Assembly (NCBI GenBank): GCA_038246575.1
Contig: JBBRVU010000085.1
Location: forward strand, 1-16,514
Length of the DNA stretch: 16,514 nucleotides
DNA from: JACCUZ01 sp038246575
Lineage (GTDB): Bacteria > Actinomycetota > Actinomycetes > JACCUZ01
Reading direction: 5' to 3'
Shown here one piece after another: positions 6,585 through 14,018 of the stretch. The first letter of the stretch is position 1, and every line of letters begins with the position of its first letter. The notes beneath the pieces are model-generated. The model saw only the letters and a list, made by a program, of their open reading frames with translations. It had not been told where the DNA came from and did not search any database. A program made the translations under genes and the position numbers.

Positions 6585-8239
6585 CACGCATCGTGGGCGG
6601 CCGACGCGGCGAGGTTGGCGAGGGCCCGCTCACGTAATGGTCGTGCTCCCTCGTCCACGAAGCGTTGCAACGCCTCGAGTACTGCCGCCGCGCCGAAGCG
6701 GGCGACCAGACCTCTCACGCTCGGACCCTCCAAGCCGCCGAAGAGCACCGCGTAGACAGCGCGGTAGCCCGATCGGTCCAGCCTCGCGCGAGGCCCCTGC
6801 GCCATGAAGGCCCGCGCAGCCGCGTCACGCGCCCCGATGTCCGGGTCGACCGGCACGGCGGGTAGCCAGCCGGGTCGGGGCCAGTAGCCGGCCGCGCGCC
6901 AGGCCAGTTCGACGCGCGAGCGTGTCGCCTGCACGGCCCGATCTGTCGGGTGCCTGGCGCCCGCGTCGGCGTCGATGAGCTGACGGGTCGTCGAGGCGAC
7001 GTCGAACAGGCACGCCGACAGCGCACCCAGCGTGCGACGGAACCCCGGGCTGGGGCCCGGCGGCGCCTCGTCGGACAGCAGCGACCACAGGTCGCGGGCA
7101 CGTCCCGCGCCCAGGGCGGCGGCGGCCGTGAACCGGTCGTACTCGTCGTAGAGCCGCAGCACCGCCGACGGCGCCAAGGACACCCGCAGGTCTGCACGCA
7201 CGTCGGGGACGGCGTACATCCACAAGATGAGCGGCGGCGGGAGCAGCCGGAGCAAGTCACGCACCCGCAGCCCGCCACCGCGCGAGCCGGAGATCTTCCC
7301 CCGATCCGCGTCTTGGCGCACCAGGCCGTACGGCACGATGACCGGCTGGGGATGCCGCAGATACTGGGTGTACAGCGGCTGTGTGCGGTCCATGGTCGAC
7401 CCGGCGCTGCAGTGGTCGTGGCCGGCCGGCTCGCAGTCGATGCCCTCGTGGACGACGCGCATCGCCCAGTCCAGCGCCCAAACCGGCTTCACGTCGCGCA
7501 GGTCCGCAGTGTGCACGTAGGCACCGCAGCTGCGGCAGCCGTACCGCACGGCGCCGCGGCCGGCAGCGACGACGGTGGTGGTGTTGCGACCACACTGCAA
7601 GCAATACGGGGCGAACAGCTTCTCCGGCTGCGCCACGCCGAGATGGCGGGCTATGCGCCGGCGGTCGCGGAGGAAACGCCGTTGCACCACCAGGTACTCG
7701 CCGGCGCGGTATCGCTCAGCCTGGAAATGCGTCTGCCAGGTGCCGGCAGCGCCCCGGCCGCGGACCGGCGCGCCGTGTCCCGGCGGCGCCGCTGCCGGCG
7801 GACACAACCCCATCGCCCGCAGCTCATCCAGGTAGTCGTGGCAGATCGCGGCCGAGGCGGGTCGTTCGGCGAGGGGCCGCGACGCGGAGCCTGCCACCAG
7901 CTCGGCTGGGCGTCGACGAACAGGGTCGAAATCATCGAAGCTGAGCAGTACCCGGGAGCGACGCCCTGCCGCGCGCACCGCGCGGTGCACGAGATAGGCG
8001 GTGGCCGTGTCTCGGAAGTTCCCGATGTGAAACGCCCCCGTCGGCGACATGCTGCTCTGGATCAATGCCGTCCCCTCCGGGGCTACCTGCCGCATCAGCC
8101 GGGCCGCATACTCATGCGCCCAGTGCGAGTGCCCTTTCTCCCGCTGCATCAGGTGTGTGACCCCGCTGGGGCGGGACTCTCCGCCGCGCGAATCCAACTG
8201 CCAGCGCCGCGCCTGCCGGGTACGGAATACGATCTTCAT
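6581..8239 (-). CDS. Class I lysyl-tRNA synthetase paralogue
   Basis: A 552-residue protein, full length for class I LysRS. Family marks in order: GHSHW (36-40), SPTGAFHIGNFR (65-76) with the HIGN ATP motif, LLSFDDFDPVRR (98-109), a zinc module with CLQC (213-216) and CRSC (235-238), VWALDWAMRVVHEGIDCEPAGHDH (starting at 253) with the LysRS1 active-site pattern, KISGSR (315-320) as the KMSKS equivalent, and LRLYDEYDRF (361-370) opening the helical anticodon-binding domain. All catalytic motifs are intact, so it should activate an amino acid and charge tRNA; the family substrate is lysine. Its ATG overlaps the flippase stop as ATGA and its stop overlaps the FemAB-like gene as GTGA. Location inside a biosynthetic operon argues for a dedicated or self-resistant copy. 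The first 35 residues are not recognised and the true start may be M31. Confidence 0.92.
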   Translation of the reverse strand: MKIVFRTRQARRWQLDSRGGESRPSGVTHLMQREKGHSHWAHEYAARLMRQVAPEGTALIQSSMSPTGAFHIGNFRDTATAYLVHRAVRAAGRRSRVLLSFDDFDPVRRRPAELVAGSASRPLAERPASAAICHDYLDELRAMGLCPPAAAPPGHGAPVRGRGAAGTWQTHFQAERYRAGEYLVVQRRFLRDRRRIARHLGVAQPEKLFAPYCLQCGRNTTTVVAAGRGAVRYGCRSCGAYVHTADLRDVKPVWALDWAMRVVHEGIDCEPAGHDHCSAGSTMDRTQPLYTQYLRHPQPVIVPYGLVRQDADRGKISGSRGGGLRVRDLLRLLPPPLILWMYAVPDVRADLRVSLAPSAVLRLYDEYDRFTAAAALGAGRARDLWSLLSDEAPPGPSPGFRRTLGALSACLFDVASTTRQLIDADAGARHPTDRAVQATRSRVELAWRAAGYWPRPGWLPAVPVDPDIGARDAAARAFMAQGPRARLDRSGYRAVYAVLFGGLEGPSVRGLVARFGAAAVLEALQRFVDEGARPLRERALANLAASAAHDAW

Positions 8240-9465
8240 CCGCCGTGCGCCTCCGCTGCGGTCGAGCGCATCGCCCGGGCTGCCCCCCACAGCAGCAACC
8301 CATGCGTCAGCTCCCCAGCCACCAGCGCGTCGACGGCCCCGATCGCGCCCAACGGTCCGACAAGCACCACGGCGGTCAGCGTGGTCGCCGCGAAGCCGAC
8401 GACGGCGTAGCGGGCGGTCACGCCGAGTGTCTGGTCATCGCCGTTCTCGAACGCGAAGTGCATCAGGAGGACCACGGACATCAGCGGGACGGCGGCGGCC
8501 AGCATGACGGCCAGTCCTGCCAGGCCAACCTCTGCCGGCGTTGACGCTGCGTGGACCGACGCCGCAGCCGCGGCAGCAACCGCCAAGGCCCCGGTGGGAA
8601 GCACGTACCGGCCCAGCGGCATGCCGTCACGGCGCCAGCCGCTGCTCAGCCTTCGACGGCTCATTTCGGGCTGCGCGAGCCGGGTCAGATAGACCAGGGT
8701 GTTCAGGCCGAGCGACACGACGGCCATCACCGTGTACAGCCGAGCCTGCCCCTCGCGGTGTCCGGCCAGGCTCAACGCGACGTAGACCAGGCTCAGGCCA
8801 GCCGCTGCAGCCACGTCGCCCACGCTCATCCGGGCAGCCCGGCCCAGCACACGGCGCGCCACCGCGGCTCCAGGCCGTCGCGGTTTCTCGGCCCGCAGTC
8901 GCCAGGCCAGCCCGGCGGCCACCACGACCAAGTAGGCGGCCCACCAGGTCAACAGTGCCTGCGGGCCCCACCCCAGAACGCGCACGCCTCCCAAGCCGAC
9001 GAGCAAGCCCACGGCGAGCGCGCCGACCGACACCGTCTCCGGCCCGGTATGGCCCAACGCCCGCAATACCGCCCCCAGCGTCTGAACCACACCCAACAGT
9101 GCGGCCTGCAGCAGGGCCAGCACCGACAACCCCGAGCCGCGGGCGCCGAAAACAATGAGCCCCACCACGAGCACCACCGCGGCGGTGGCAGCCACCAGCA
9201 GCAGATGCGCTCCCAGGATCTCCTGAGACCTCCCCCGCGCCCGTGGGAGCAACAACAAGGCACTCTTCTCCGGCCCGCAGGAAACCAGCGGGGCGACGAA
9301 GACCACGGCGCCCATGGCCAGCGCGTAGCTGGAGTACCTGCCGGGTGACCAGGCGGCAAACAGGGCGAGCGGAAGCAGCGCGTACACGACACGAAACGCC
9401 ACCCGCGACCCGGTCAGCCCCACCAGCTGTCGACCGGAGGGCAGCAGCGCCAGCGCGGACCTCAC
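8236..9465 (-). CDS. Wzx/MATE-type polysaccharide flippase-like membrane protein
   Basis: A 409-residue protein with about twelve hydrophobic segments (approximately 17-40, 45-65, 85-107, 112-135, 142-165, 168-188, 215-235, 242-265, 290-310, 315-340, 355-377 and 380-400). Length, helix count and the short charged loop CGPEKSALLLLPRARG after the second helix resemble Wzx-like lipid-linked oligosaccharide flippases and exporters. It would move a lipid-linked or amphiphilic product of the cluster from the cytoplasmic to the outer leaflet. The GTG at 9463-9465 forms a GTGA overlap with the stop of the ligase gene; upstream in-frame codons continue to 10008 but run antisense-like through the ligase and lack hydrophobic or family character. 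Its stop overlaps the LysRS-like start. The transported substrate is not predictable, and small-molecule export is an alternative. Confidence 0.82.
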   Translation of the reverse strand: MRSALALLPSGRQLVGLTGSRVAFRVVYALLPLALFAAWSPGRYSSYALAMGAVVFVAPLVSCGPEKSALLLLPRARGRSQEILGAHLLLVAATAAVVLVVGLIVFGARGSGLSVLALLQAALLGVVQTLGAVLRALGHTGPETVSVGALAVGLLVGLGGVRVLGWGPQALLTWWAAYLVVVAAGLAWRLRAEKPRRPGAAVARRVLGRAARMSVGDVAAAAGLSLVYVALSLAGHREGQARLYTVMAVVSLGLNTLVYLTRLAQPEMSRRRLSSGWRRDGMPLGRYVLPTGALAVAAAAAASVHAASTPAEVGLAGLAVMLAAAVPLMSVVLLMHFAFENGDDQTLGVTARYAVVGFAATTLTAVVLVGPLGAIGAVDALVAGELTHGLLLWGAARAMRSTAAEAHGG

Positions 9466-10748
9466 CGGTGCGACGGCGTCCGGTAGTCCGACTCCATGAA
9501 ACGGCCTTTGCCGGCCGAGCTCATCATCAGCCGGTCGATGGGCTCGACGCGCACCGCAAACGGCGTCCCGGCCAGCCGCAGCAGATCCTGCTCGATCTGG
9601 CGGGACAGTTCGTCGAAACCGCCGCCCCAGTCCGGTTCGGGAAGCGCATAGACGGTGACAAGCCCGCTCTCGTCTTGGCGTACGAACGACTCGGCGAGAC
9701 CGGGAAGGTAGGTGGACATGAACAAGAAGGCGCTGACATGGATGGGGGTGCCGTCGGGCAGGACAATGTTCGCCTCCGAGCGCCCCCTCGTCAGTCGCAG
9801 GCGCCGGAAGGTGCGCCCGCACGGACACGAGCCCGGCTCGATCAACCCCCCATCCCCGAGCCGGTAACGAATCAGTGGCATCGCCCGCTCCATGAACGCG
9901 GTCACTGTCACCGCGCCCTCGATGCCGTCCGGCACCGATTGCCCGTCCCGGTCGGTGATCTCCACGACCATCCTGTCCTCGGCGAGGTGGAAGCCGCGAT
10001 GACTGCACTCGAAGGCGATATTGAGCACCTCGAAGGCCGAGTACTCGTCGAAAACCGGAGCCCCGAAAGCGTCCTCGAGCAGCGATCGGTGTTCGTCGAA
10101 CAGCTGCTCGGACTCGGTGAACACCGCCCGCAGGTGACCGCGCAGCAGCGACCGCTGGGCCGATGTCAACCCGCGCGCGACCTCACGGAGCATGACGGGG
10201 ATCCCGATGATGGCCTGCGGGCGGTAGCGGACCAGCTCGTCGATGATCTGCTGAGTCGGCACCGTACAGTCAATCATTTCCCGCCGAAACAACCCCAAGC
10301 GCTGGTACCAGCGCGGTTGGTGAGCCACTGGCCGAAGGTGAGCCAAGCGGTGCCAGGGCCGGTAGGCACCAGTCGCAGTCATCCGCCTCAGGCAGGCGGC
10401 GTTGTGGTAGGCGTAGCTGCGCCGGTCGTGGGCCAGGTACAGCCTCCGGCCGGTCGTGCCGCTGGTCTGAAACCGAAGAACGTCCGGTTCAGTGATGGCC
10501 ATCGAGTACACCGACGAGGCGCCGGCGTCAAGAAGGTGCTCCTTGGTCAGGATCGGAAGCCGCCCCATGTCCTGCAGGCAGTGCACGTCGACGTCGTACG
10601 CTTCCCCCGCGTAGAACGGCACCGTGGCACGAGCGTGACGGAGCATCGCGGCCACACCGCGGACCTGGCGGTCACGGATACGCGCCGGCGAACCGTACTG
10701 GCGCAGCAGGCTCGGCGCGACGTCCAGCAGTTCCCGGATGGCGAACAT
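9462..10748 (-). CDS. PaaK/CapK-like adenylate-forming ligase (second copy)
   Basis: A 428-residue enzyme of the phenylacetate-CoA ligase/coenzyme F390 synthetase group, which activates a carboxylic acid as an acyl-adenylate. RFQTSGTTGRR (92-102) is the phosphate-binding loop, DEYSAFE (234-240) takes the place of the aromatic-glycine-x-Thr-Glu motif, RYRLGD (294-299) is the ribose-binding Asp motif, and AGKGRF (412-417) supplies the catalytic Lys near the C-terminus. CPCG (308-311) is the usual short Cys pair of this group. Such proteins occur in capsule and secondary-metabolite clusters. The start ATG has no strong ribosome-binding site, and 42 nt separate it from the upstream gene. Its stop overlaps the flippase start by 4 nt. 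The acid it activates is unknown; transfer to CoA, an amine or a carrier are all possible. Confidence 0.9.
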   Translation of the reverse strand: MFAIRELLDVAPSLLRQYGSPARIRDRQVRGVAAMLRHARATVPFYAGEAYDVDVHCLQDMGRLPILTKEHLLDAGASSVYSMAITEPDVLRFQTSGTTGRRLYLAHDRRSYAYHNAACLRRMTATGAYRPWHRLAHLRPVAHQPRWYQRLGLFRREMIDCTVPTQQIIDELVRYRPQAIIGIPVMLREVARGLTSAQRSLLRGHLRAVFTESEQLFDEHRSLLEDAFGAPVFDEYSAFEVLNIAFECSHRGFHLAEDRMVVEITDRDGQSVPDGIEGAVTVTAFMERAMPLIRYRLGDGGLIEPGSCPCGRTFRRLRLTRGRSEANIVLPDGTPIHVSAFLFMSTYLPGLAESFVRQDESGLVTVYALPEPDWGGGFDELSRQIEQDLLRLAGTPFAVRVEPIDRLMMSSAGKGRFMESDYRTPSHR

Positions 10749-10790
10749 GAGCGTTCACTGTATCCGCTGGCGGCGCCCAGCCGGCGGGTG

Positions 10791-11603
10791 TCACCGTGCC
10801 AAGAGGACCCCGCCGTGATGGACGGGACAGGCGGTCAGCGCCGCGCCCGGAACATGCACGTCCACCCGGACCGGTCCCGAGCCGCGAAGCACGGTGACGA
10901 GTACCCCGTCGCCGCCGTCACGGAAGTAGCAGCGGTACCAGTCCACGTGCAGCTGACCGCACTCGCGCACCCGCCCAGCCAGGTAGCCCAACACTGGCGT
11001 GTGGGCGACCACCGCTTTGGCCCCGTCGGCAGCGGCCGCGGCCGTGGCCGCGTCCAGCCGGTACACCGCTCGCAGGTGAGACGTCCCGCCGCCCCGCCCG
11101 GGTGGCCGGCAGGCCAGGGCCGCCTCGAGCTGGCCGGCAGACCCGACGACCACGACTGGCCCGGCGCCGACCCGCGCCCATGTCTGAGCACGAAGCCCCG
11201 CCACCCTGGCAGGGTCTCCGGCGGCGTCGTGATCGAGCAGGGTTAGCACCCGTACGTCGGGACGCAGCCGGCCGTGTCTGGCAGGTCGCCACTGCGCCCT
11301 GCACTCCACGATGGACGTTCCCGGCCGCAGCGGACCGCTCAGCGCGACGACCGATAGGAGGCCCTCGGCACACGGCGAGCCAGGCCACAGCGCGGACAGA
11401 TCACCGCCCAACGGCAGGAAGGCCTGACCGCCACGGTGGATCTCGGCCTCGCTCACCCCCACGGCACGACTCACCGCCGGCGGCCCCCACCGTTCGTGAT
11501 ACGCCGGGACACGCCTGAGCGCCGACGCCCGGCGCCGGCGATAGCGCAGTACCTGTAGCCAGCCGGGATGGGCAAGGGCCGCCGCCGACAACGGTCCAGG
11601 CAT
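10791..11603 (-). CDS. Unrecognised protein, possibly a degenerate PaaK/CapK-like relative
   Basis: A 270-residue protein with no motif I can assign firmly. The N-terminus (LRYRRRRASALRRVPAYHE) resembles the lead-in helix of PaaK-like ligases. A central stretch, SHLRAVY then a spacer, ECGQLHVDW and VLVTVL, lines up by eye with GHLRAVF, FECSHRGFHLAED and VVEI of the neighbouring ligase. The TSG phosphate loop, the RLGD motif and the C-terminal catalytic Lys domain are absent. It would therefore be a shortened, probably catalytically dead relative, or an independent fold with chance similarity. The ATG at 11603 is the first start after the upstream ligase stop (7 nt gap), without a clear ribosome-binding site, which suggests translational coupling. 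Lying between two ligases, it may be a partner subunit; this is inference. Confidence 0.65.
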   Translation of the reverse strand: MPGPLSAAALAHPGWLQVLRYRRRRASALRRVPAYHERWGPPAVSRAVGVSEAEIHRGGQAFLPLGGDLSALWPGSPCAEGLLSVVALSGPLRPGTSIVECRAQWRPARHGRLRPDVRVLTLLDHDAAGDPARVAGLRAQTWARVGAGPVVVVGSAGQLEAALACRPPGRGGGTSHLRAVYRLDAATAAAAADGAKAVVAHTPVLGYLAGRVRECGQLHVDWYRCYFRDGGDGVLVTVLRGSGPVRVDVHVPGAALTACPVHHGGVLLAR

Positions 11604-11610
11604 GAGGGTT

Positions 11611-12867
11611 TCACGGACCCACCGACCGCACGAGCCGGACCTTGCCGTTCGGCTCGGGCTGGATCCGGTCCACCACCCGCACCCGACACCGGAAATCGGG
11701 CACAACATCTGCGAGCGAACGTGTCAGATCCTCGACCAGTGTCGCGCCGCCCCCGGGTACAGGCACAGCAAGCACCGTGAGAATCCCCGGCCCGTGCTGC
11801 AAAACCTGCACTCTGGCCAGATCGGGATGTCCGTCGATTCGCTTCACCACATGGTCACCGTTGCGCCGCCGGCCGTCCGGGCCGACGAGGTAGTCCTCGC
11901 TACGTCCGTGCACGCGGACCACGACCGGTACCTCCGACCCGCACGCGCAGACGTCGTCGCGCAGCTCGATCCGATCACCGACCTGATAGCGCACGAACGG
12001 CATGGCCTGTCCGTGCAACCGGGTGACCAGCGCCTCGCCCTCGCCCGCACGCGTACTGGTCGTCCCATCGTCGCGCACCACCTCGACCACGACATCGTCC
12101 ATGCACACATGCAGGGCTCCAACCCGGCAGCTACGGGCGATGGTGACCACCTCGACCGAGCCGTAGAGCATCGTGACCCGCGCGCCGAAGTACTCCTCCA
12201 GCCGCGCCCGGCCCGCCGGCGCCAGGTGCTCGCCGCCCAGCAAGAGCCCGTTCATCGACGGCGGCCGCGGGGCACCGAGCCGCTCCAACTCGTCGACGAG
12301 GGCAAGTATCACGCTGGGAAACCCGAACAGGAACGTTGGCCTCGCGCTCCGGTACATCTCCACCTGGCTGGACAAATCGGCGCTCGTGTCAACGTGCAGG
12401 AACGGCATGACGCCTAGCCGCTCCAAACCATGCGGGCGGAACCCGTACACCCGGAAGGTAGCGACCCGGTCTCGCGGACCGGCTCCGGCAGAGAGCAGGT
12501 CCTCCAGCACAATCGAACGGACGCGCCGCAGGTCACGAGCGCAGTTCCGGATCTCCACGGGTATGCCGGACGACCCCGACGTACGGCTGGCCACGGTGTT
12601 GCTCTCGTCGAAGCCGCGCGCCAGCCTTTCGGAAACCGGCAGCGTGCGACACAACTCGCGGGTCAGCGGCGACAGCGCAGGCAGGTCCTCGGCCCTGCCG
12701 ACCGAGCCCACACCGTCAGGCCACAGGTCGCGGTAAACCGCCGTGGTCTCGTATGCGTAACGCACCCGACCGCGAAGCACACGGTCGCGGCGGGCCGACC
12801 GCTGGGCCATCGGGACGCGCGCCAGCACCCTAGACCGGGCCAGGTACCCCAGTTCGAAGCCTCGCAC
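11611..12867 (-). CDS. PaaK/CapK-like adenylate-forming ligase (first copy)
   Basis: A 418-residue member of the phenylacetate-CoA ligase/F390 synthetase-related family. ASRTSGSSGIP (93-103) is the phosphate loop, MLYGSVEV (233-240) the aromatic/Glu motif, RYQVGD (293-298) the ribose-binding motif, GRSED (321-325) the hinge, and PNGKVR (406-411) the catalytic Lys loop. CACG (307-310) is the short Cys pair also seen in the second copy. The GTG at 12865-12867 is preferred: GAGAGGG lies 5 nt upstream and the protein then has normal family length. The frame stays open upstream with coding-like third-position GC as far as an ATG at 13155 (about 96 more residues), so a longer form is possible. As the most upstream supported gene of the left operon, it probably lies near the promoter. 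The activated acid is unknown. Confidence 0.88.
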   Translation of the reverse strand: MRGFELGYLARSRVLARVPMAQRSARRDRVLRGRVRYAYETTAVYRDLWPDGVGSVGRAEDLPALSPLTRELCRTLPVSERLARGFDESNTVASRTSGSSGIPVEIRNCARDLRRVRSIVLEDLLSAGAGPRDRVATFRVYGFRPHGLERLGVMPFLHVDTSADLSSQVEMYRSARPTFLFGFPSVILALVDELERLGAPRPPSMNGLLLGGEHLAPAGRARLEEYFGARVTMLYGSVEVVTIARSCRVGALHVCMDDVVVEVVRDDGTTSTRAGEGEALVTRLHGQAMPFVRYQVGDRIELRDDVCACGSEVPVVVRVHGRSEDYLVGPDGRRRNGDHVVKRIDGHPDLARVQVLQHGPGILTVLAVPVPGGGATLVEDLTRSLADVVPDFRCRVRVVDRIQPEPNGKVRLVRSVGP

Positions 12868-13625
12868 CTCTGCCCTCTCGAACGTTGCCGACGACCATCC
12901 TGGCAGCACCAGCCAACTCACCTGCCACTTGGTCCTGGCCCCCTCCGGGTCGCGTCCCCGGGCCGGGTCGGTGCGACTCGGTCCGCCGGTGGGAAGCGCC
13001 CACATCACGACCAGCTCGTCGGCGAAACGGACCAACCACCCCGTGCCCGCGGGGGCTGTCGGGCTCGGCGGGCACCGCCCAGCGCCTCGCCGACAGCTGA
13101 GGTGCCGGGCGGCGGCTCCGGTGAGGTGCCAGATCAACTCGTGCACCGTGCGCATCGACTCGAAGCCGCGAACACCGCAGGCGCGGCCTCCCGCGGCACG
13201 GCGGCCGCTGGGCGCGCAGGCGTATCCGGACGCGCCAGGGCAAATAGCGCTCTCCACGCCCAGGCGGCTGCTCAAGTACGTAGGAGCCTGGTGTGTCCGC
13301 CGCACCTCCAGGCTGGAAGGAGCACCACATGTCCGTGACGACCAACGATGCGAGCACGGATCAACCAACCGAACCGAGAGCCCCCATCCAGTGCGACCAA
13401 CGCGATCTTGTCTCGACCGGCTGACATCTTCCCGTCCTGTCAGTGGGCCAAGACGAGGACCCTCACCGAACCGCTACTGATCATCTTCTCGGCGACGCTC
13501 TCCCTGATCCGGTATGCGCTCTCTGCGTCGCCGCGGGTCGGACAATCACGACGCTGACGGCCCAGATCGACGACAGCCGGGTGGTCTGCCTGTCCGGCAG
13601 TTCGTCGACACACGCTGCCCCGCAC
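12868..13625. other. Intergenic/uncertain stretch between the biosynthetic operon and the small-gene array
   Basis: No firmly supported gene. On the minus strand the ligase frame stays open past 13155, where MRTVHELIWHLTG begins a stretch with high GC at third codon positions, so this may be an N-terminal extension or a small fused gene. On the plus strand a short ORF with a very good ribosome-binding site starts at 13329. A minus-strand frame at 13440-13625 (61 codons from GTG) also looks mildly coding. Near 13285-13314 there is a 7-bp inverted repeat (AGCCTGG/CCAGGCT, 16-nt loop). The promoter of the biosynthetic operon should lie here, but I cannot identify convincing -35 and -10 boxes. 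Confidence 0.5.
13329..13424 (+). CDS. Possible short plus-strand ORF with strong ribosome-binding site
   Basis: A 31-codon ORF, MSVTTNDASTDQPTEPRAP onward, ending in VSTG and a TGA. It is preceded by AAGGAG with a perfect 6-nt spacer, the best ribosome-binding site in this part of the window, and it points away from the biosynthetic operon. The peptide is hydrophilic, with no signal sequence or recognisable family. After the TGA the same frame stays open to a TAG at 13656-13658. That extension has high third-position GC and a CxxC (PVCALCVAAG), which suggests a gene interrupted by a nonsense change or a short leader ORF followed by unrelated sequence. No neighbour on the plus strand supports it. 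Confidence 0.35.
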   Translation: MSVTTNDASTDQPTEPRAPIQCDQRDLVSTG

Positions 13626-14018
13626 TCATCCTCCCCGGGCGCCCGCCCCGGCATCTAGCAACCGCCGCTGTCCACCGCCAACCGCGGCCAGGACTGCTTC
13701 GGAGCCCAAGGGATGGCGGGCCCGCAACGTCAGATAGCTGTCTAGCTCCGTGGGGCTGCGGATCTCGCGCCGTGACACCCCCGCCGGCGCCTGCGCCAAC
13801 ACGCCTCCCCCACTGGACGTGGCATAGGAACCGATCGCCGCGACCACGAGCGCTGCGACCACGAGGCCGCCGCCGAACAAGGGCATGGCTTGGCTTGCGT
13901 GGTCGGAGGTGATCGGAAGAGGAGGGCTGTCACAGCCGCCGACCGCAGCAGCCGAAACCAGCACTGCGAGGGCAACTCTCGCCCTCCCGGCGCCAACCAC
14001 ATCGGCGCGTCTGTTCAC
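13626..14018 (-). CDS. Small predicted lipoprotein/membrane protein, possibly a truncated conjugation coupling-protein N-terminus
   Basis: A 130-residue protein. The N-terminus is basic, then hydrophobic (RARVALAVLVSAAAVGGC), ending in AVGGC, which fits a lipobox with the Cys near residue 29. A second hydrophobic helix, MPLFGGGLVVAALVVAAIG, spans about residues 45-63, followed by a soluble tail with SRREIRSPTELDSYLTLRA. The GTG at 14016-14018 overlaps the stop of the preceding gene as GTGA, so it is the last member of a co-translated chain. The layout of one or two membrane helices followed by a basic helix-rich segment recalls the N-terminus of TraD/TraG-like coupling proteins of actinobacterial integrative elements, which would make this a truncated remnant. 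That comparison is from memory and weak. Confidence 0.6.
   Translation of the reverse strand: MNRRADVVGAGRARVALAVLVSAAAVGGCDSPPLPITSDHASQAMPLFGGGLVVAALVVAAIGSYATSSGGGVLAQAPAGVSRREIRSPTELDSYLTLRARHPLGSEAVLAAVGGGQRRLLDAGAGARGG

Noticed and set aside
6950..8410. Long plus-strand open frame opposite the LysRS-like gene
   Set aside because: It is antisense to a clear LysRS1 with all motifs in order; no domain or ribosome-binding site supports the plus frame.
9466..10008. Upstream extension of the flippase frame
   Set aside because: It overlaps the ligase gene, has Arg/Pro-rich non-membrane sequence, and the GTGA overlap at 9462-9465 gives a natural start.
9243..11246. Very long plus-strand open frame (667 codons)
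   Set aside because: It runs antisense to the second ligase and its neighbours, is rich in Arg/Pro/Ala/Gln/His without any family motif, and is explained by the high third-position GC of the minus-strand genes.
13285..13314. Inverted repeat AGCCTGG/CCAGGCT upstream of the plus-strand ORF
   Set aside because: Only 7 bp with a 16-nt loop and no T-run; this is expected by chance in such sequence.
13587..13601. Small hairpin CTGCC-TGTCC-GGCAG after the last gene of the small-gene array
   Set aside because: Only five base pairs and no T-run, too weak to call a terminator.
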